Both the position numbers and the translations under genes were made by a program. The notes beneath the pieces were generated by a model. It saw only the letters and a list, made by a program, of their open reading frames with translations. It was not told where the DNA came from and ran no database searches. From Paracholeplasma vituli (lineage in GTDB: Bacteria; Bacillota_I; Bacilli_A; Acholeplasmatales; UBA5453): a stretch of DNA of 64,000 nt. Of the stretch, positions 39,778-48,490 are shown one piece after another (position 1 is the first letter of the stretch; each line of letters begins with the position of its first letter). The DNA lies in contig NZ_JAOEGN010000004.1 of the NCBI RefSeq assembly GCF_025446935.1, forward strand, positions 62,001-126,000. Direction: 5' to 3'.

Positions 39778-41160
39778 ATGCAACTATTCAGTAACGCAAC
39801 AAACACACTGTTTCTCTCATTATTATTCGTAATCGTGCCCACAACATTTGTTATAGTTCTATATTTAGGGATTCGAAAGCTCAAGAAAGAACATGCCATT
39901 CAAAAATTCGATGTTTTGAATGATGTGGTCAAATTAGATGAATTCATCGAATACACAGAACATCGACTTAAAATGCACCCTGACAAATGTCATTTGCTAG
40001 GATTGCTCAGTTTAGATGATTTCGATCAACTCTATGAGCATTTGACAGAAAAACACATTCAAGCCTATCTTCAAAGTGTCGGGAAACACATCCGAATGAA
40101 TTTACCGAAAGGTGGTAAATTGTGTCAAACCAAAGAACGAGAAACATTTCTAATCTATATTCCTGTCTTGGAGGATGTACCGAACATCGCAGCCTTAGAA
40201 CGCATTCACAAAGCTTCCTCTAAACGGGCTTATTTGGATAATCAACTCAAAGTTGTCAGAGCGTCGACGTTAGTTTACACCTTAAAAACGAATGAAAATG
40301 AAAAGTTCAGTCAACTCTTTAGCCAATTAGAAGACATGCTTTATTATTGTAAACGGCAAGGTGGAAACACCCTAACAAAGTTTGACCCATCGATTGATTT
40401 ACGTTCGATGAATACCGTACGCTATAAGGAAATGAAGGATGCGATTAAAAACAAGCGCTTTGAATTCACGTTTGAACCCTTTTATGGATTCATCGATGAA
40501 AAAATTTATGGGTCCTCTGTATCCATTCATTATAACGATACATCACGTAAAGGTTTAAGCATTACCGAACTCATATTACTGCTAGAAAGTTCTAAAGATA
40601 TGGTTTGGTTTGGTAAATGGCTTATTGAAAAAGCCATTGAGCAGAGTCTAAATGTCTACAGTGCCATGCACAATGAATCCTACTACACTGTAATCCCAAT
40701 CGGTCTCCAACAGCTTGAGAGCAATGGATTTGCTCATTTTATGGAAACCCTCTGTTTAAAATATCAAATTCATCCCTCGAAATTGATTTTGGATTTAACC
40801 AATCCAAGACCGAGCTTATATCAAAATGAGTTTGATCAAAACCTACACTTACTTAAAAAAATGGGTATGGGCTTAATTATTCAAGTTGACGCCAATGAAC
40901 TCGTCTTTAAACAGCATTATCAATTGATTAAACCGACCATTTTAAAATACGATATTTCATTGATCGAACGTTTAGAATCGCAGGGTTGGATCAAGCAATT
41001 CCTCCAAGAATTTAAGAGTGTCGTCACGAATGTGACAACTAAACAACACTTAGAAATATTGAAATACTACAATATTACATACGTTCAAGGCTCTTTCTAT
41101 GGAAAGAAAATCGATGCGGATGATTTATTAAACATCATCAGCTTAAATCGTTTGTCTTAA
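39778..41160 (+). CDS. Membrane protein with degenerate GGDEF and EAL domains
   Basis: 460 residues; ribosome site AGGA five bases before the ATG. One N-terminal membrane helix (residues ~11-31), a region about 45-210 with the length and strand order of a GGDEF domain but KERETFLIYIP where RxGGDEF is expected, then about 220-455 with an EAL-domain layout. In the EAL part the key positions are lost: YGSSVSIHY for the EAL motif, IPIGLQQ for the NLS Asn, LDLTNP for ExTES, QVDANEL for the DDFGTG loop; KYDISLI matches KIDRSFI and YVQGSFYGK matches the QGYLFS end. Catalysis on c-di-GMP is therefore not expected; a nucleotide-sensing or scaffold role is possible. It follows the stalk gene by 63 bases and precedes the AAA+ gene by 25. 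Confidence 0.7.
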   Translation: MQLFSNATNTLFLSLLFVIVPTTFVIVLYLGIRKLKKEHAIQKFDVLNDVVKLDEFIEYTEHRLKMHPDKCHLLGLLSLDDFDQLYEHLTEKHIQAYLQSVGKHIRMNLPKGGKLCQTKERETFLIYIPVLEDVPNIAALERIHKASSKRAYLDNQLKVVRASTLVYTLKTNENEKFSQLFSQLEDMLYYCKRQGGNTLTKFDPSIDLRSMNTVRYKEMKDAIKNKRFEFTFEPFYGFIDEKIYGSSVSIHYNDTSRKGLSITELILLLESSKDMVWFGKWLIEKAIEQSLNVYSAMHNESYYTVIPIGLQQLESNGFAHFMETLCLKYQIHPSKLILDLTNPRPSLYQNEFDQNLHLLKKMGMGLIIQVDANELVFKQHYQLIKPTILKYDISLIERLESQGWIKQFLQEFKSVVTNVTTKQHLEILKYYNITYVQGSFYGKKIDADDLLNIISLNRLS

Positions 41161-41185
41161 GCGGTAAAGGAAAGAAAGGGTTATT

Positions 41186-42715
41186 ATGGAAAGATATGCA
41201 CAATGGTTCATCGATTTTGTCTTAGAATGGACGAGACGACTCGGTTCCTTTTTCACTGAGATTTTTCGTCTTTTCAAATACACATTCTGGGATGTTTTAG
41301 TTAAACTTTATCAAGATTTTCGCACAGCTACTATGCAATTTACACCGATTGATTGGGGATTAGCCATTTTCTCATTGATTGTCATGACGTTGTTGTATGT
41401 AGGTGTATTTATTCTCTTTTATCAACTCATTCGTAAATACGTTCGATTCACAAAAATTGACAAGTCTAAAGAAGAACTCCTCTTTGAAATGAGCGTTTTA
41501 GAACAAAATATCTCAGCTATTTTAGATGAGAAAAACGCGATAGTAGCGCTCTCAAATGAAGCCACAACGAAAGAGACATCACAACCGATGAATGGATCTT
41601 CTAAACGGGTTTTAGATGTATCGAATCGTTTTCCAAGACTGACAAAGATTGATCAATCGTATCAATATAAACCACTTCAAGTCAAGAGTAATCTCGAGTT
41701 AGAAAATGTTTTATCTTTAAGCGCTCTCGTGGAACGCTTCATCAACTTCTCAGCATCCAACTTAAAACTCTACTATACCAAGAAAACCATCTCGATCTTT
41801 TTCGCAGGGATGGCCTCTTCAAAAACCATGATTCTTGAAGGTATTTCTGGGACTGGTAAAACCTCATTACCGTACGCAATGGGGAAATTCTTTAAACAGG
41901 AATCCAAAATCATTTCAGTCCAACCCTCTTGGCGTGACCGTTCTGAAATGATGGGCTATTTTAACGAATTTACGAAGAAGTTCAATGAAACCGACTTTTT
42001 AGCTGCTGTGTATGAAGCGACGTATCGAAATGATTTAAATTTCATCGTACTAGATGAAATGAACTTAGCGAGAGTAGAATATTATTTCGCTGATTTCTTA
42101 TCCTTACTCGAAATGCCAAATCCAAATGAATGGCGCATCAACATTGTTCCAGTTCAGTACCCAGACGACCCAAAAAATCTAATTGAGGGTAAACTCATCA
42201 TTCCTCAAAATGTCTGGTTTATCGGAACCGCGAACAAGGATGACTCGACCTATACCATAACCGATAAGGTTTATGACCGTGTCGCATCCATTGAAATGAA
42301 CCATAAAGCCGTTGTTGTGAACGCACCATTGACAGAAGGTGTACACTGTACGTTTGAAGATTTCCATAAACTCATTCAAGAGGCGTTTATTCAAAAACCA
42401 ATTTCGAACGATACAGTTTCTAAGTTGAAACAATTGGATGACTACATCGTTAGTAAGTTCAATATTGCTTTTGGTAACCGTATCATCAAACAGATTCATG
42501 CATTTATCCCAGTTTATGTCGCCTGCGGGATGAATGAAATCGATGGTTTAGATTATATTGTAAGCCGTAAAATCATCCGTAAGTTTGAATCCCTCAACTT
42601 GCCATTCTTAAAGAATGAACTCGTTGAACTCATCGACTATATTTACACGCTCTTTGGTAAAGAAACATTCCCTGAAAGCGTCGCGATGATTCAGACCTAC
42701 ATGCGTCAGTACTAA
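41186..42715 (+). CDS. Membrane-anchored McrB-like AAA+ ATPase
   Basis: 509 residues; AGAAAGGG lies six bases before the ATG. One clear membrane helix (residues ~58-82), a short coiled/linker region to ~170, then an AAA+ domain of the McrB/dynein-like (AAA_5) branch: Walker A GISGTGKTS (219-227), a VQPSWRDRSEMMGYFN segment typical of this branch, Walker B IVLDEMNLARVEYY (Asp290-Glu291), sensor 1 FIGTANKDDS (Asn350) and DKVYDR with a candidate arginine finger. McrB proper is soluble, has an N-terminal DNA-binding domain and works with the nuclease McrC. Here the N-terminus is a membrane anchor, and the partner encoded seven bases downstream has no visible nuclease motif. A restriction role is unlikely; an inner-membrane remodelling or assembly motor is my inference. 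Confidence 0.8.
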   Translation: MERYAQWFIDFVLEWTRRLGSFFTEIFRLFKYTFWDVLVKLYQDFRTATMQFTPIDWGLAIFSLIVMTLLYVGVFILFYQLIRKYVRFTKIDKSKEELLFEMSVLEQNISAILDEKNAIVALSNEATTKETSQPMNGSSKRVLDVSNRFPRLTKIDQSYQYKPLQVKSNLELENVLSLSALVERFINFSASNLKLYYTKKTISIFFAGMASSKTMILEGISGTGKTSLPYAMGKFFKQESKIISVQPSWRDRSEMMGYFNEFTKKFNETDFLAAVYEATYRNDLNFIVLDEMNLARVEYYFADFLSLLEMPNPNEWRINIVPVQYPDDPKNLIEGKLIIPQNVWFIGTANKDDSTYTITDKVYDRVASIEMNHKAVVVNAPLTEGVHCTFEDFHKLIQEAFIQKPISNDTVSKLKQLDDYIVSKFNIAFGNRIIKQIHAFIPVYVACGMNEIDGLDYIVSRKIIRKFESLNLPFLKNELVELIDYIYTLFGKETFPESVAMIQTYMRQY

Positions 42716-42721
42716 TGGATC

Positions 42722-44503
42722 ATGATGAAAAGAAAATACGATATTGAGTTATTTAATGAAATTACAAGGTCTCACATTGACGAGGCGGTCGATGATACCG
42801 AGTTTCCGCACCATGTATTGGCCTCGATGGCTGACGGTGAAACTGAATTTTCATTAAAACGCTTAACCAAAACCGTCAAGTTTGATGACTTATGGATTAA
42901 AGTTATTGAAAACTACATTCCGAGTTTAATCCGAATTACAAAGAATCTTAAATCCACCTTAAGATATGATGCCGATATCATCCCGATTGAAAAAACCAAA
43001 CGGGTCGATGTCGATTCGATTAAACATTTACTAGCGAATACGCAATACATTCAAGAAATCAATGATCAGGATGAAGTGTTGCCTCAAAAACTACTCTCGA
43101 ATTTATCTGAAATTGAATATGGGATTTATGAAAATAGATTGATTGCTTCCTTAATCCAACGCTTAAAGCGTTTCGTTGAACACCGCATTCAAGCGATGAG
43201 GAATCATTTGGATTCGGTTTCACAAGGTGAATTCAATGCGACCTCAAAATTTCTATTTGGGGAGACGAAATATACCGTTAAGCTTCAAATTGTAGAAGAA
43301 TGTGATACGTTCGATGAAGAAACATTAAAGTATAACTTAGGTATCATTGAACGCGCAGAGGAACTCGACAAACATGTCAGTGCTTTATTGAATACACAGT
43401 TTGTTCAAATCATGAAGCGTTATCGCTTGGTAACGCCACCCATCATGAAAACCCAAATTATCCTAAAAAACCCTGATTATCGAAATGGGTATTTACTTTG
43501 GCTATTCTTAGACAAGAACAACCACTTTGAATTAGATTCAACGACGAATCCAACAGAAACCACATTCAAATCAAGATACCGTATGGAGATTGAACAACAA
43601 TTATTGTTATTATTTACGATGCATTTGGCGAATGAACCTACGGAATACTTAGAGAATCCAGTGAATCTAGACGATGTAACTCCAAAGAATTTATCCAGCT
43701 ATTTGCATAGCGATTCCGAATTTACAGCCGATACAGAATCTGAAATTATTCGGTATCTCGAACAGCTCACAGAATTAGAACGCAGCGAACATGATGTTAT
43801 CTTAAATGAGAATGTCGTAGAAGAAACTACGCTTTATGAGACGATTAATCCTAACTTTCCGATTGACGATGCACCAATCGAAATGGATTTGGGTGCGATG
43901 GCATCATCGATTGAGACTGCAGTTTTAGACGAAACGTTCAAAGCAGATCTTGATAACTTAAACCAAAGAAGCCTCGACGCATTGAAGGACATGGAAGACT
44001 CAAGTGCTATCGAACTGAATTTAGAGGCGTTAAACGATCAACTGATTGATTTAGCTCATAAAGCCAGTCAAATCGGTATGATTTATGAACAGGCAATCAC
44101 TTTAGAAGTAAAAGCACTTGAAGCCTACAAAGAAGCCACTCAAAAACTCATTGATCAAGCCAAAGTGGAAGCAAAAGTAACTTTAAAAGAAAAACTAAAA
44201 ACGCTTGAAAAAATGTATCAAGACAGTAAAAAAGATGCACTTAAAGCGCTGGATTTACGTTATAAGAGTGAACTGGACGCGATACGAAAACAGCTTTCTA
44301 CCAATAAGAAAAGAGCGGATGATCAGCTTTTGTTTAATGAGCGTGCTTTAAAACAAAAAGAAAAATTGCGTCTACATAACGCGAAACGCAATCTAACGGT
44401 CAAACTCGAAGATTCCAAACTCCGCCATAAGAAGAGTTTAGAAGAAAAAGTGCTCACACATAAACAAGCTCTCGTTGAAAGTCAAAGTAAAAACAAAAAA
44501 TAA
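42722..44503 (+). CDS. DUF2357-like protein with long C-terminal coiled coil
   Basis: 593 residues; ATGATG at the start, six bases after the stop of the AAA+ gene, with little Shine-Dalgarno, so translation is probably coupled. The N-terminal ~330 residues resemble DUF2357, the region found in McrC-like partners of McrB-type ATPases: a YGIYENRLIASL segment (YENR at 136-139) and later NPDYRNGYLLWLF. The middle is acidic. The last ~170 residues are a strong Lys/Glu/Leu-rich coiled coil ending KNKK. I find no PD-(D/E)xK nuclease motif or other catalytic site. It is likely the cytosolic partner of the upstream ATPase. A strong terminator follows, which marks the end of the surface locus. Confidence 0.7.
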   Translation: MMKRKYDIELFNEITRSHIDEAVDDTEFPHHVLASMADGETEFSLKRLTKTVKFDDLWIKVIENYIPSLIRITKNLKSTLRYDADIIPIEKTKRVDVDSIKHLLANTQYIQEINDQDEVLPQKLLSNLSEIEYGIYENRLIASLIQRLKRFVEHRIQAMRNHLDSVSQGEFNATSKFLFGETKYTVKLQIVEECDTFDEETLKYNLGIIERAEELDKHVSALLNTQFVQIMKRYRLVTPPIMKTQIILKNPDYRNGYLLWLFLDKNNHFELDSTTNPTETTFKSRYRMEIEQQLLLLFTMHLANEPTEYLENPVNLDDVTPKNLSSYLHSDSEFTADTESEIIRYLEQLTELERSEHDVILNENVVEETTLYETINPNFPIDDAPIEMDLGAMASSIETAVLDETFKADLDNLNQRSLDALKDMEDSSAIELNLEALNDQLIDLAHKASQIGMIYEQAITLEVKALEAYKEATQKLIDQAKVEAKVTLKEKLKTLEKMYQDSKKDALKALDLRYKSELDAIRKQLSTNKKRADDQLLFNERALKQKEKLRLHNAKRNLTVKLEDSKLRHKKSLEEKVLTHKQALVESQSKNKK

Positions 44504-44518
44504 ACCTTATACTATTAC

Positions 44519-44558
44519 AAAAAGATGGTAGTTCAGAACTTTGAACAACCATCTTTTT
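44519..44558 (+). terminator. Strong terminator ending the surface locus
   Basis: An 11-bp stem (AAAAAGATGGT with ACCATCTTTTT) plus an inner GTTC/GAAC, with Ts in the 3' arm. It can work in both directions. Confidence 0.9.
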
Positions 44559-44577
44559 AACTTAGAATTGCGCAAAA

Positions 44578-44606
44578 AAAACGCATACCAGCTCGGTACG
44601 CGTTTT
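44578..44606 (-). terminator. Terminator of the neopullulanase-like gene
   Basis: AAAACGCATACC pairs with GGTACGCGTTTT (one C-A mismatch) around AGCTC; on the minus strand it is followed by eight Ts. It faces the plus-strand terminator 20 bases away. Confidence 0.8.
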
Positions 44607-44609
44607 CAG

Positions 44610-46439
44610 TTAGTCTAGTTGAATAATCAGATAACTATAAGGAATCAATGTAAAAATGTTGTTTTGGACTCGTTTTTGACTTTCGATATCATAACCGTAA
44701 ACCGCTTGCGGTAGATGTATCGTATTGGTTTCTGGGGCGTTATTGATCATAAACATAAGATTCTTTGATCCACGTTTCTCATAGACAATTACATTTTTTG
44801 AATCGTCGTGGTGAATCCATCTAAAGTCACTAGAACCAAATGCATCCATTGACTTACGCCAACGAATCAATTGCTTAATTTGGGCTTTAAATTTATGGTT
44901 TTGGTGATTTTCATCCCATATCATACAGCGACGGTTGTCAGGGTCGTGGTCGCCAGTCATCCCGATTTCACCTCCATAATAAATCGTAGGTGTACCAGGG
45001 AATGAGAACATGAAAAGATAAGTCAAGAATGCAAGTCGGGTGTTTTCTTTACAGCGATGTAAAATTCGAGCCGTATCGTGTGAATCGACTAAATTAAACA
45101 TGTTTTCTGTGATTTGTTGTGGGTAGGAAACCAATAACTTATTGGTCATTCTTACAAGTTCTCCAGCAGTAATTCTAGGGATATTCACATCAAATCCAAA
45201 GAATTGCCAAATCAAATAAATAAGTTCATAGTTCATGACCGTATCGATTTGATCCCCACCTAACCAAGGGAAGGAGTAGTCCCAGTTTTCGCCAAAGATG
45301 AATGCATCGGGTTTTGCTTGTTTGACTGTTTGTTTGAACGCTCTCCAAAAATCATGAGAAACCTCATTCGAAACATCTAATCGCCAACCATCAATATCAT
45401 ATTCTTCAATCCAGTAGCGCGCGACATCGAGTAAATGAGCGCGTGCTAATGGGTCTTCGGTATTCCATTTAGGCATATAGGGTGTAAATGCGAATGTGTG
45501 GTAATTTGATATTAAACCTCGGTGGTAAACGGGTTTTCCATCAGAGGTTAGATCAAAGTTGAGCATCGGCTCTGATTTGATAAAGAAACTGTTGTAGTAT
45601 TTTGAGTTTTTGCCATGCTTGATGACATCTTGGAAGAAAGGGTGGTCATAACCACAGTGATTAAATACAGCGTCTAACACCACTTTAATCCCACGTTTAT
45701 GAGATTCATCGACCAAACGTTTAAAATCGGCATTCGTACCAAAGGCAGGGTCAATCATTTTATAATCTGTCGTATCGTATTTATGCGAACTCGGAGCTTT
45801 AAATATTGGAGTGAAATAAATACCTGTAATCCCTAGATCAACCAAATAATCCAAGGATTCGATAATCCCTTCTAAATTACCACCAAAAAACATATGATTG
45901 GTGACTTTTTCAGCCGGAATACCCCAAGGATGGGTTGGCTTGTTATTCGCATTTCCGCTACGTTTAAAACGTTCAGGGAAAATCTCATACCAAATCGTAT
46001 CTTTAACCCATTTAGGGATACGGATAATATCGGCTTCATTTAAATACGGAAAATTGAAATAGTTGAATAAGTTATAGCGTTTCTTTTGGTCAATATCATG
46101 GGTCAAATCATAGATTTCTCTAACACCATATAAATAGGCATCATCCAAAATAAAGGCGTATTTGATGCGTTTATGTTCAGGTTTAATCGCCGAAAAATAG
46201 TAGTCGTATTCGCTATCAGAGAAGCGTTTGTCCATCATTAAATCGTTTGCATTTTCGTGTTTCCATACCCATTTAGTTTGGGCTTCATCGATTGGTTCAT
46301 AACGGAATGGATCACCATAGACCAATTTAATGGAATTGAAATCGTCTTTCGCAGTTCTCAACCAAATATGTAATGTGTCAGAGTCATAAGCATAAGCCAT
46401 CTCAGATTTACTTTTATGTAAAAGGGCGTGTTTATTCAT
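44610..46439 (-). CDS. GH13 alpha-amylase family, neopullulanase/cyclomaltodextrinase-like
   Basis: 609 residues from the ATG at 46439, chosen over a GTG at 46451 that overlaps the GTGAGG ribosome site. An N-terminal ~120-residue beta-rich region fits the CBM34-type domain of neopullulanases. The catalytic (beta/alpha)8 barrel follows, with region I DAVFNHCGYD, region II GWRLDVSNE (nucleophile Asp355), region III FGENWD (acid/base Glu384) and region IV LVDSHDT (Asp455). The motif region between I and II (HKYDTTDY) is also typical of the GH13_20 branch. No signal peptide is seen, so it should act in the cytosol on imported maltodextrins or cyclodextrins. It is divergent from the alpha-glucosidase gene and shares a regulatory region with a cre-like site. 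Confidence 0.9.
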   Translation of the reverse strand: MNKHALLHKSKSEMAYAYDSDTLHIWLRTAKDDFNSIKLVYGDPFRYEPIDEAQTKWVWKHENANDLMMDKRFSDSEYDYYFSAIKPEHKRIKYAFILDDAYLYGVREIYDLTHDIDQKKRYNLFNYFNFPYLNEADIIRIPKWVKDTIWYEIFPERFKRSGNANNKPTHPWGIPAEKVTNHMFFGGNLEGIIESLDYLVDLGITGIYFTPIFKAPSSHKYDTTDYKMIDPAFGTNADFKRLVDESHKRGIKVVLDAVFNHCGYDHPFFQDVIKHGKNSKYYNSFFIKSEPMLNFDLTSDGKPVYHRGLISNYHTFAFTPYMPKWNTEDPLARAHLLDVARYWIEEYDIDGWRLDVSNEVSHDFWRAFKQTVKQAKPDAFIFGENWDYSFPWLGGDQIDTVMNYELIYLIWQFFGFDVNIPRITAGELVRMTNKLLVSYPQQITENMFNLVDSHDTARILHRCKENTRLAFLTYLFMFSFPGTPTIYYGGEIGMTGDHDPDNRRCMIWDENHQNHKFKAQIKQLIRWRKSMDAFGSSDFRWIHHDDSKNVIVYEKRGSKNLMFMINNAPETNTIHLPQAVYGYDIESQKRVQNNIFTLIPYSYLIIQLD

Positions 46440-46467
46440 AAGTAACCTCACTTTATCAGATAGTTCT

Positions 46468-46473
46468 ATTATA
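46468..46473 (-). promoter_or_regulatory. -10 element of the neopullulanase-like gene
   Basis: TATAAT on the minus strand, 28 bases before the ATG. The -35 position falls inside the cre-like site and is weak. Confidence 0.55.
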
Positions 46474-46480
46474 CCGGATT

Positions 46481-46494
46481 TTGAAACGCTTTCA
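46481..46494 (-). promoter_or_regulatory. cre-like site (CcpA-type) in the GH13 control region
   Basis: The minus strand reads TGAAAGCGTTTCAA, matching 13 of 14 positions of the firmicute cre consensus TGWAARCGYTWNCW. It sits between the -10 and the expected -35 of the neopullulanase-like gene, where binding would block RNA polymerase. Confidence 0.65.
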
Positions 46495-46507
46495 TGGATT
46501 AGTTAGA

Positions 46508-46521
46508 TGTAACGCATTACA
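46508..46521. promoter_or_regulatory. Inverted repeat, candidate operator
   Basis: TGTAA-CGCA-TTACA: perfect five-base arms around a central CG-containing spacer. It lies 13 bases from the cre-like site and upstream of the alpha-glucosidase promoter, so a LacI-family or similar sugar regulator is plausible. Confidence 0.45.
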
Positions 46522-46533
46522 ACCTCTTTTTGG

Positions 46534-46562
46534 TTAATAAAGAAGGGTTATTATGTTATGAT
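46534..46562 (+). promoter_or_regulatory. Candidate promoter of the alpha-glucosidase gene
   Basis: TTAATA (46534-46539), 17-base spacer, TATGAT (46557-46562), 26 bases before the ATG at 46588. Confidence 0.45.
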
Positions 46563-46587
46563 ACCTATGATAATGAGGAGTGATGAC

Positions 46588-48285
46588 ATGTCATTTTACG
46601 AGAAAAAATGGTGGAAAGAAGCCATTGGCTATCAAATTTATTTAAGAAGCTTTAAAGATTCAAACGACGATGGTATTGGGGATATCCCTGGCATCATCGA
46701 AAAACTCGATTATCTTAAGGATTTAGGTGTAAATCTCCTTTGGATTTGCCCATTTTATAAATCCCCAATGGATGATAATGGGTATGACGTCTCAGATTTT
46801 TATGATATTTCTGAAGATTATGGTACTTTAGAAGATGCGAAAAAACTGATTCATGAAGCTAAACTAAGAGGGATTCGTATTATTGCGGACCTTGTTATGA
46901 ACCAAACTTCAGATGAGCACCCATGGTTTATAGAATCAAGAAAATCAAAAGATAACCCTTACCGTGATTACTATATTTGGCAAAAAGGGAAAATCGTGGA
47001 TGGCAAAGAAGTCGAACCGACCAACTGGGCATCGTTCTTTGGCGGGTCTTGTTGGCAAAAAGACGAACTTACTGGCGAATACTACATGAAGATATTCTCA
47101 AAGAAGATGCCTGATCTCAACTGGGCTAACCCAAACGTTCGTAAAGGGATGTTTGACATGGCAAAATTTTGGTTGGATTTAGGAATTGATGGGTTCCGTG
47201 TGGATGCAGTCGCACACATCGCAAGAAGTACTGAATTTGAAGATTCCACGATGGAATCGACTTCAAAATATAAACCGGACTGGCGTAAGTTCTCTAATTT
47301 ACCCAGGTTACATGATTATTTAAAAGAATTCAATCAAGAAGTCTTATCAAAATACGATGTCATGACAGTTGGTGAAGTTGGCGGTGGTGCACTACCAACC
47401 GAAGCAATCGAATATGCTGGTTTAAATTCAAATGAACTCAACATGGTGTTTAATTTTGACCACAACTGGTGCAACAACGTTTGGGACTTGAAGAATCCAG
47501 AGGATCCTGTGATTACCAACTTAGCCCATATGAAAGATATGTTCGAAAAGTGGCAAACCAATCTTTATGGTAAAGCTTGGAACCCACTCTACTGGTTAAA
47601 CCACGACCAACCCCGTGTGATGAGCCAATATGGTAATGTAAACAAACGTGTCTTATCTGGATCCATGCTCGCGACAGCCCTCTATTTCATGTGGGGAACC
47701 CCATTTATTTATCAAGGTGAAGAAATTGGGATGACAAACTACCCATTCAAAACCATTGATGACTTTAATGATGTATCGGTCAAGAACAGTTATCAAATCG
47801 CGATTTCAGAAGGACAGGATAAAGACCGTTTTATCGGATTTACGGCACATCGTTCTAGAGATAATGCGAGAACCCCGGTTCAATGGAAAAATGCCCCATG
47901 TGGCGGGTTTTCCACTGTAAAACCTTGGTTCCAAGTCAATCCAAACTATGTATCAATAAACGTTGAAGACGAACAAAAAGATCCACAATCCTTATTGAAT
48001 TATTACAAGAAGGTACTAGCACTTAGAAAACACCCTGATTATATGGATACCTTTGTCTACGGAACCTATGAACAAGTTTTAAGAAAAGATACGACCGTTT
48101 ATGGTTATATTCGTAAACAAGATAAGCATGTATTAGTCATTACAAATTTCTTCGATTGTAGCGTCGATGTGAAACTGGATTATCATGTTAGAAAGGTCTT
48201 ATTGTCGAATTATAATGAACAACATTACGACTTAAAACACCTTCACTTAAGACCGTATGAATCCTTTGTAGTGGAACTCGAATAG
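46588..48285 (+). CDS. GH13 alpha-glucosidase (oligosaccharide alpha-glucosidase family)
   Basis: 565 residues from the ATG at 46588; the frame runs back to 46558, but GAGGAG (46575-46580) fits 46588 only. It starts with WWKEAIGYQIYLRSFKDSNDDG, split here as WWKEAIGYQIY and RSFKDSNDDG, the standard opening of GH13_31 glucosidases and trehalose-6-phosphate hydrolases. Catalytic residues: Asp206 in GFRVDAVAH, Glu263 in VGEVGG, Asp340 in LNHDQPR, and GTPFIYQGEEIGM after it. The residue following the nucleophile is Ala; in the Bacillus enzymes Val here goes with alpha-1,6 and Ala with alpha-1,4 preference, so an alpha-1,4-glucosidase is the better guess. No signal peptide: cytosolic. It would finish maltodextrin breakdown begun by the divergent neopullulanase-like enzyme. 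Confidence 0.9.
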   Translation: MSFYEKKWWKEAIGYQIYLRSFKDSNDDGIGDIPGIIEKLDYLKDLGVNLLWICPFYKSPMDDNGYDVSDFYDISEDYGTLEDAKKLIHEAKLRGIRIIADLVMNQTSDEHPWFIESRKSKDNPYRDYYIWQKGKIVDGKEVEPTNWASFFGGSCWQKDELTGEYYMKIFSKKMPDLNWANPNVRKGMFDMAKFWLDLGIDGFRVDAVAHIARSTEFEDSTMESTSKYKPDWRKFSNLPRLHDYLKEFNQEVLSKYDVMTVGEVGGGALPTEAIEYAGLNSNELNMVFNFDHNWCNNVWDLKNPEDPVITNLAHMKDMFEKWQTNLYGKAWNPLYWLNHDQPRVMSQYGNVNKRVLSGSMLATALYFMWGTPFIYQGEEIGMTNYPFKTIDDFNDVSVKNSYQIAISEGQDKDRFIGFTAHRSRDNARTPVQWKNAPCGGFSTVKPWFQVNPNYVSINVEDEQKDPQSLLNYYKKVLALRKHPDYMDTFVYGTYEQVLRKDTTVYGYIRKQDKHVLVITNFFDCSVDVKLDYHVRKVLLSNYNEQHYDLKHLHLRPYESFVVELE

Positions 48286-48332
48286 GACTAAATCATTAAA
48301 AACGTAACAAGTATGAGAATAAGTTTGAAACC

Positions 48333-48358
48333 AAAAGTCCCTTTTAGAGGGATTTTTT
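48333..48358 (+). terminator. Terminator after the alpha-glucosidase gene
   Basis: AAAAGTCCCT pairs with AGGGATTTTT (one G-T pair) around TTTAG, with Ts following. Confidence 0.85.
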
Positions 48359-48450
48359 GCACTTTTAGGCTCGATAGAGGTCAATAATTAGCCATATCAT
48401 AAAAAAGTTTGATTTTCAAAGTCATTAATCTAAATCTTTCTTTTAAAAGG

Positions 48451-48459
48451 TGATAGAAT
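48451..48459 (+). promoter_or_regulatory. Candidate extended -10 for the CvpA-like repeat protein gene
   Basis: TGATAGAAT: TGn plus a five-of-six -10, 31 bases before the ATG at 48491. No clear -35. Confidence 0.4.
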
Positions 48460-48490
48460 GTAATAAAGTTTAAAGATATGGGGTGATATT

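Noticed and set aside
41186-44503. A McrBC-type restriction system.
   Set aside because: No nuclease motif is visible in the partner and the ATPase has a membrane anchor in place of a DNA-binding domain.
46558-46587. Upstream ATG for the alpha-glucosidase.
   Set aside because: It overlaps the likely -10 element; the ribosome site fits the ATG at 46588.
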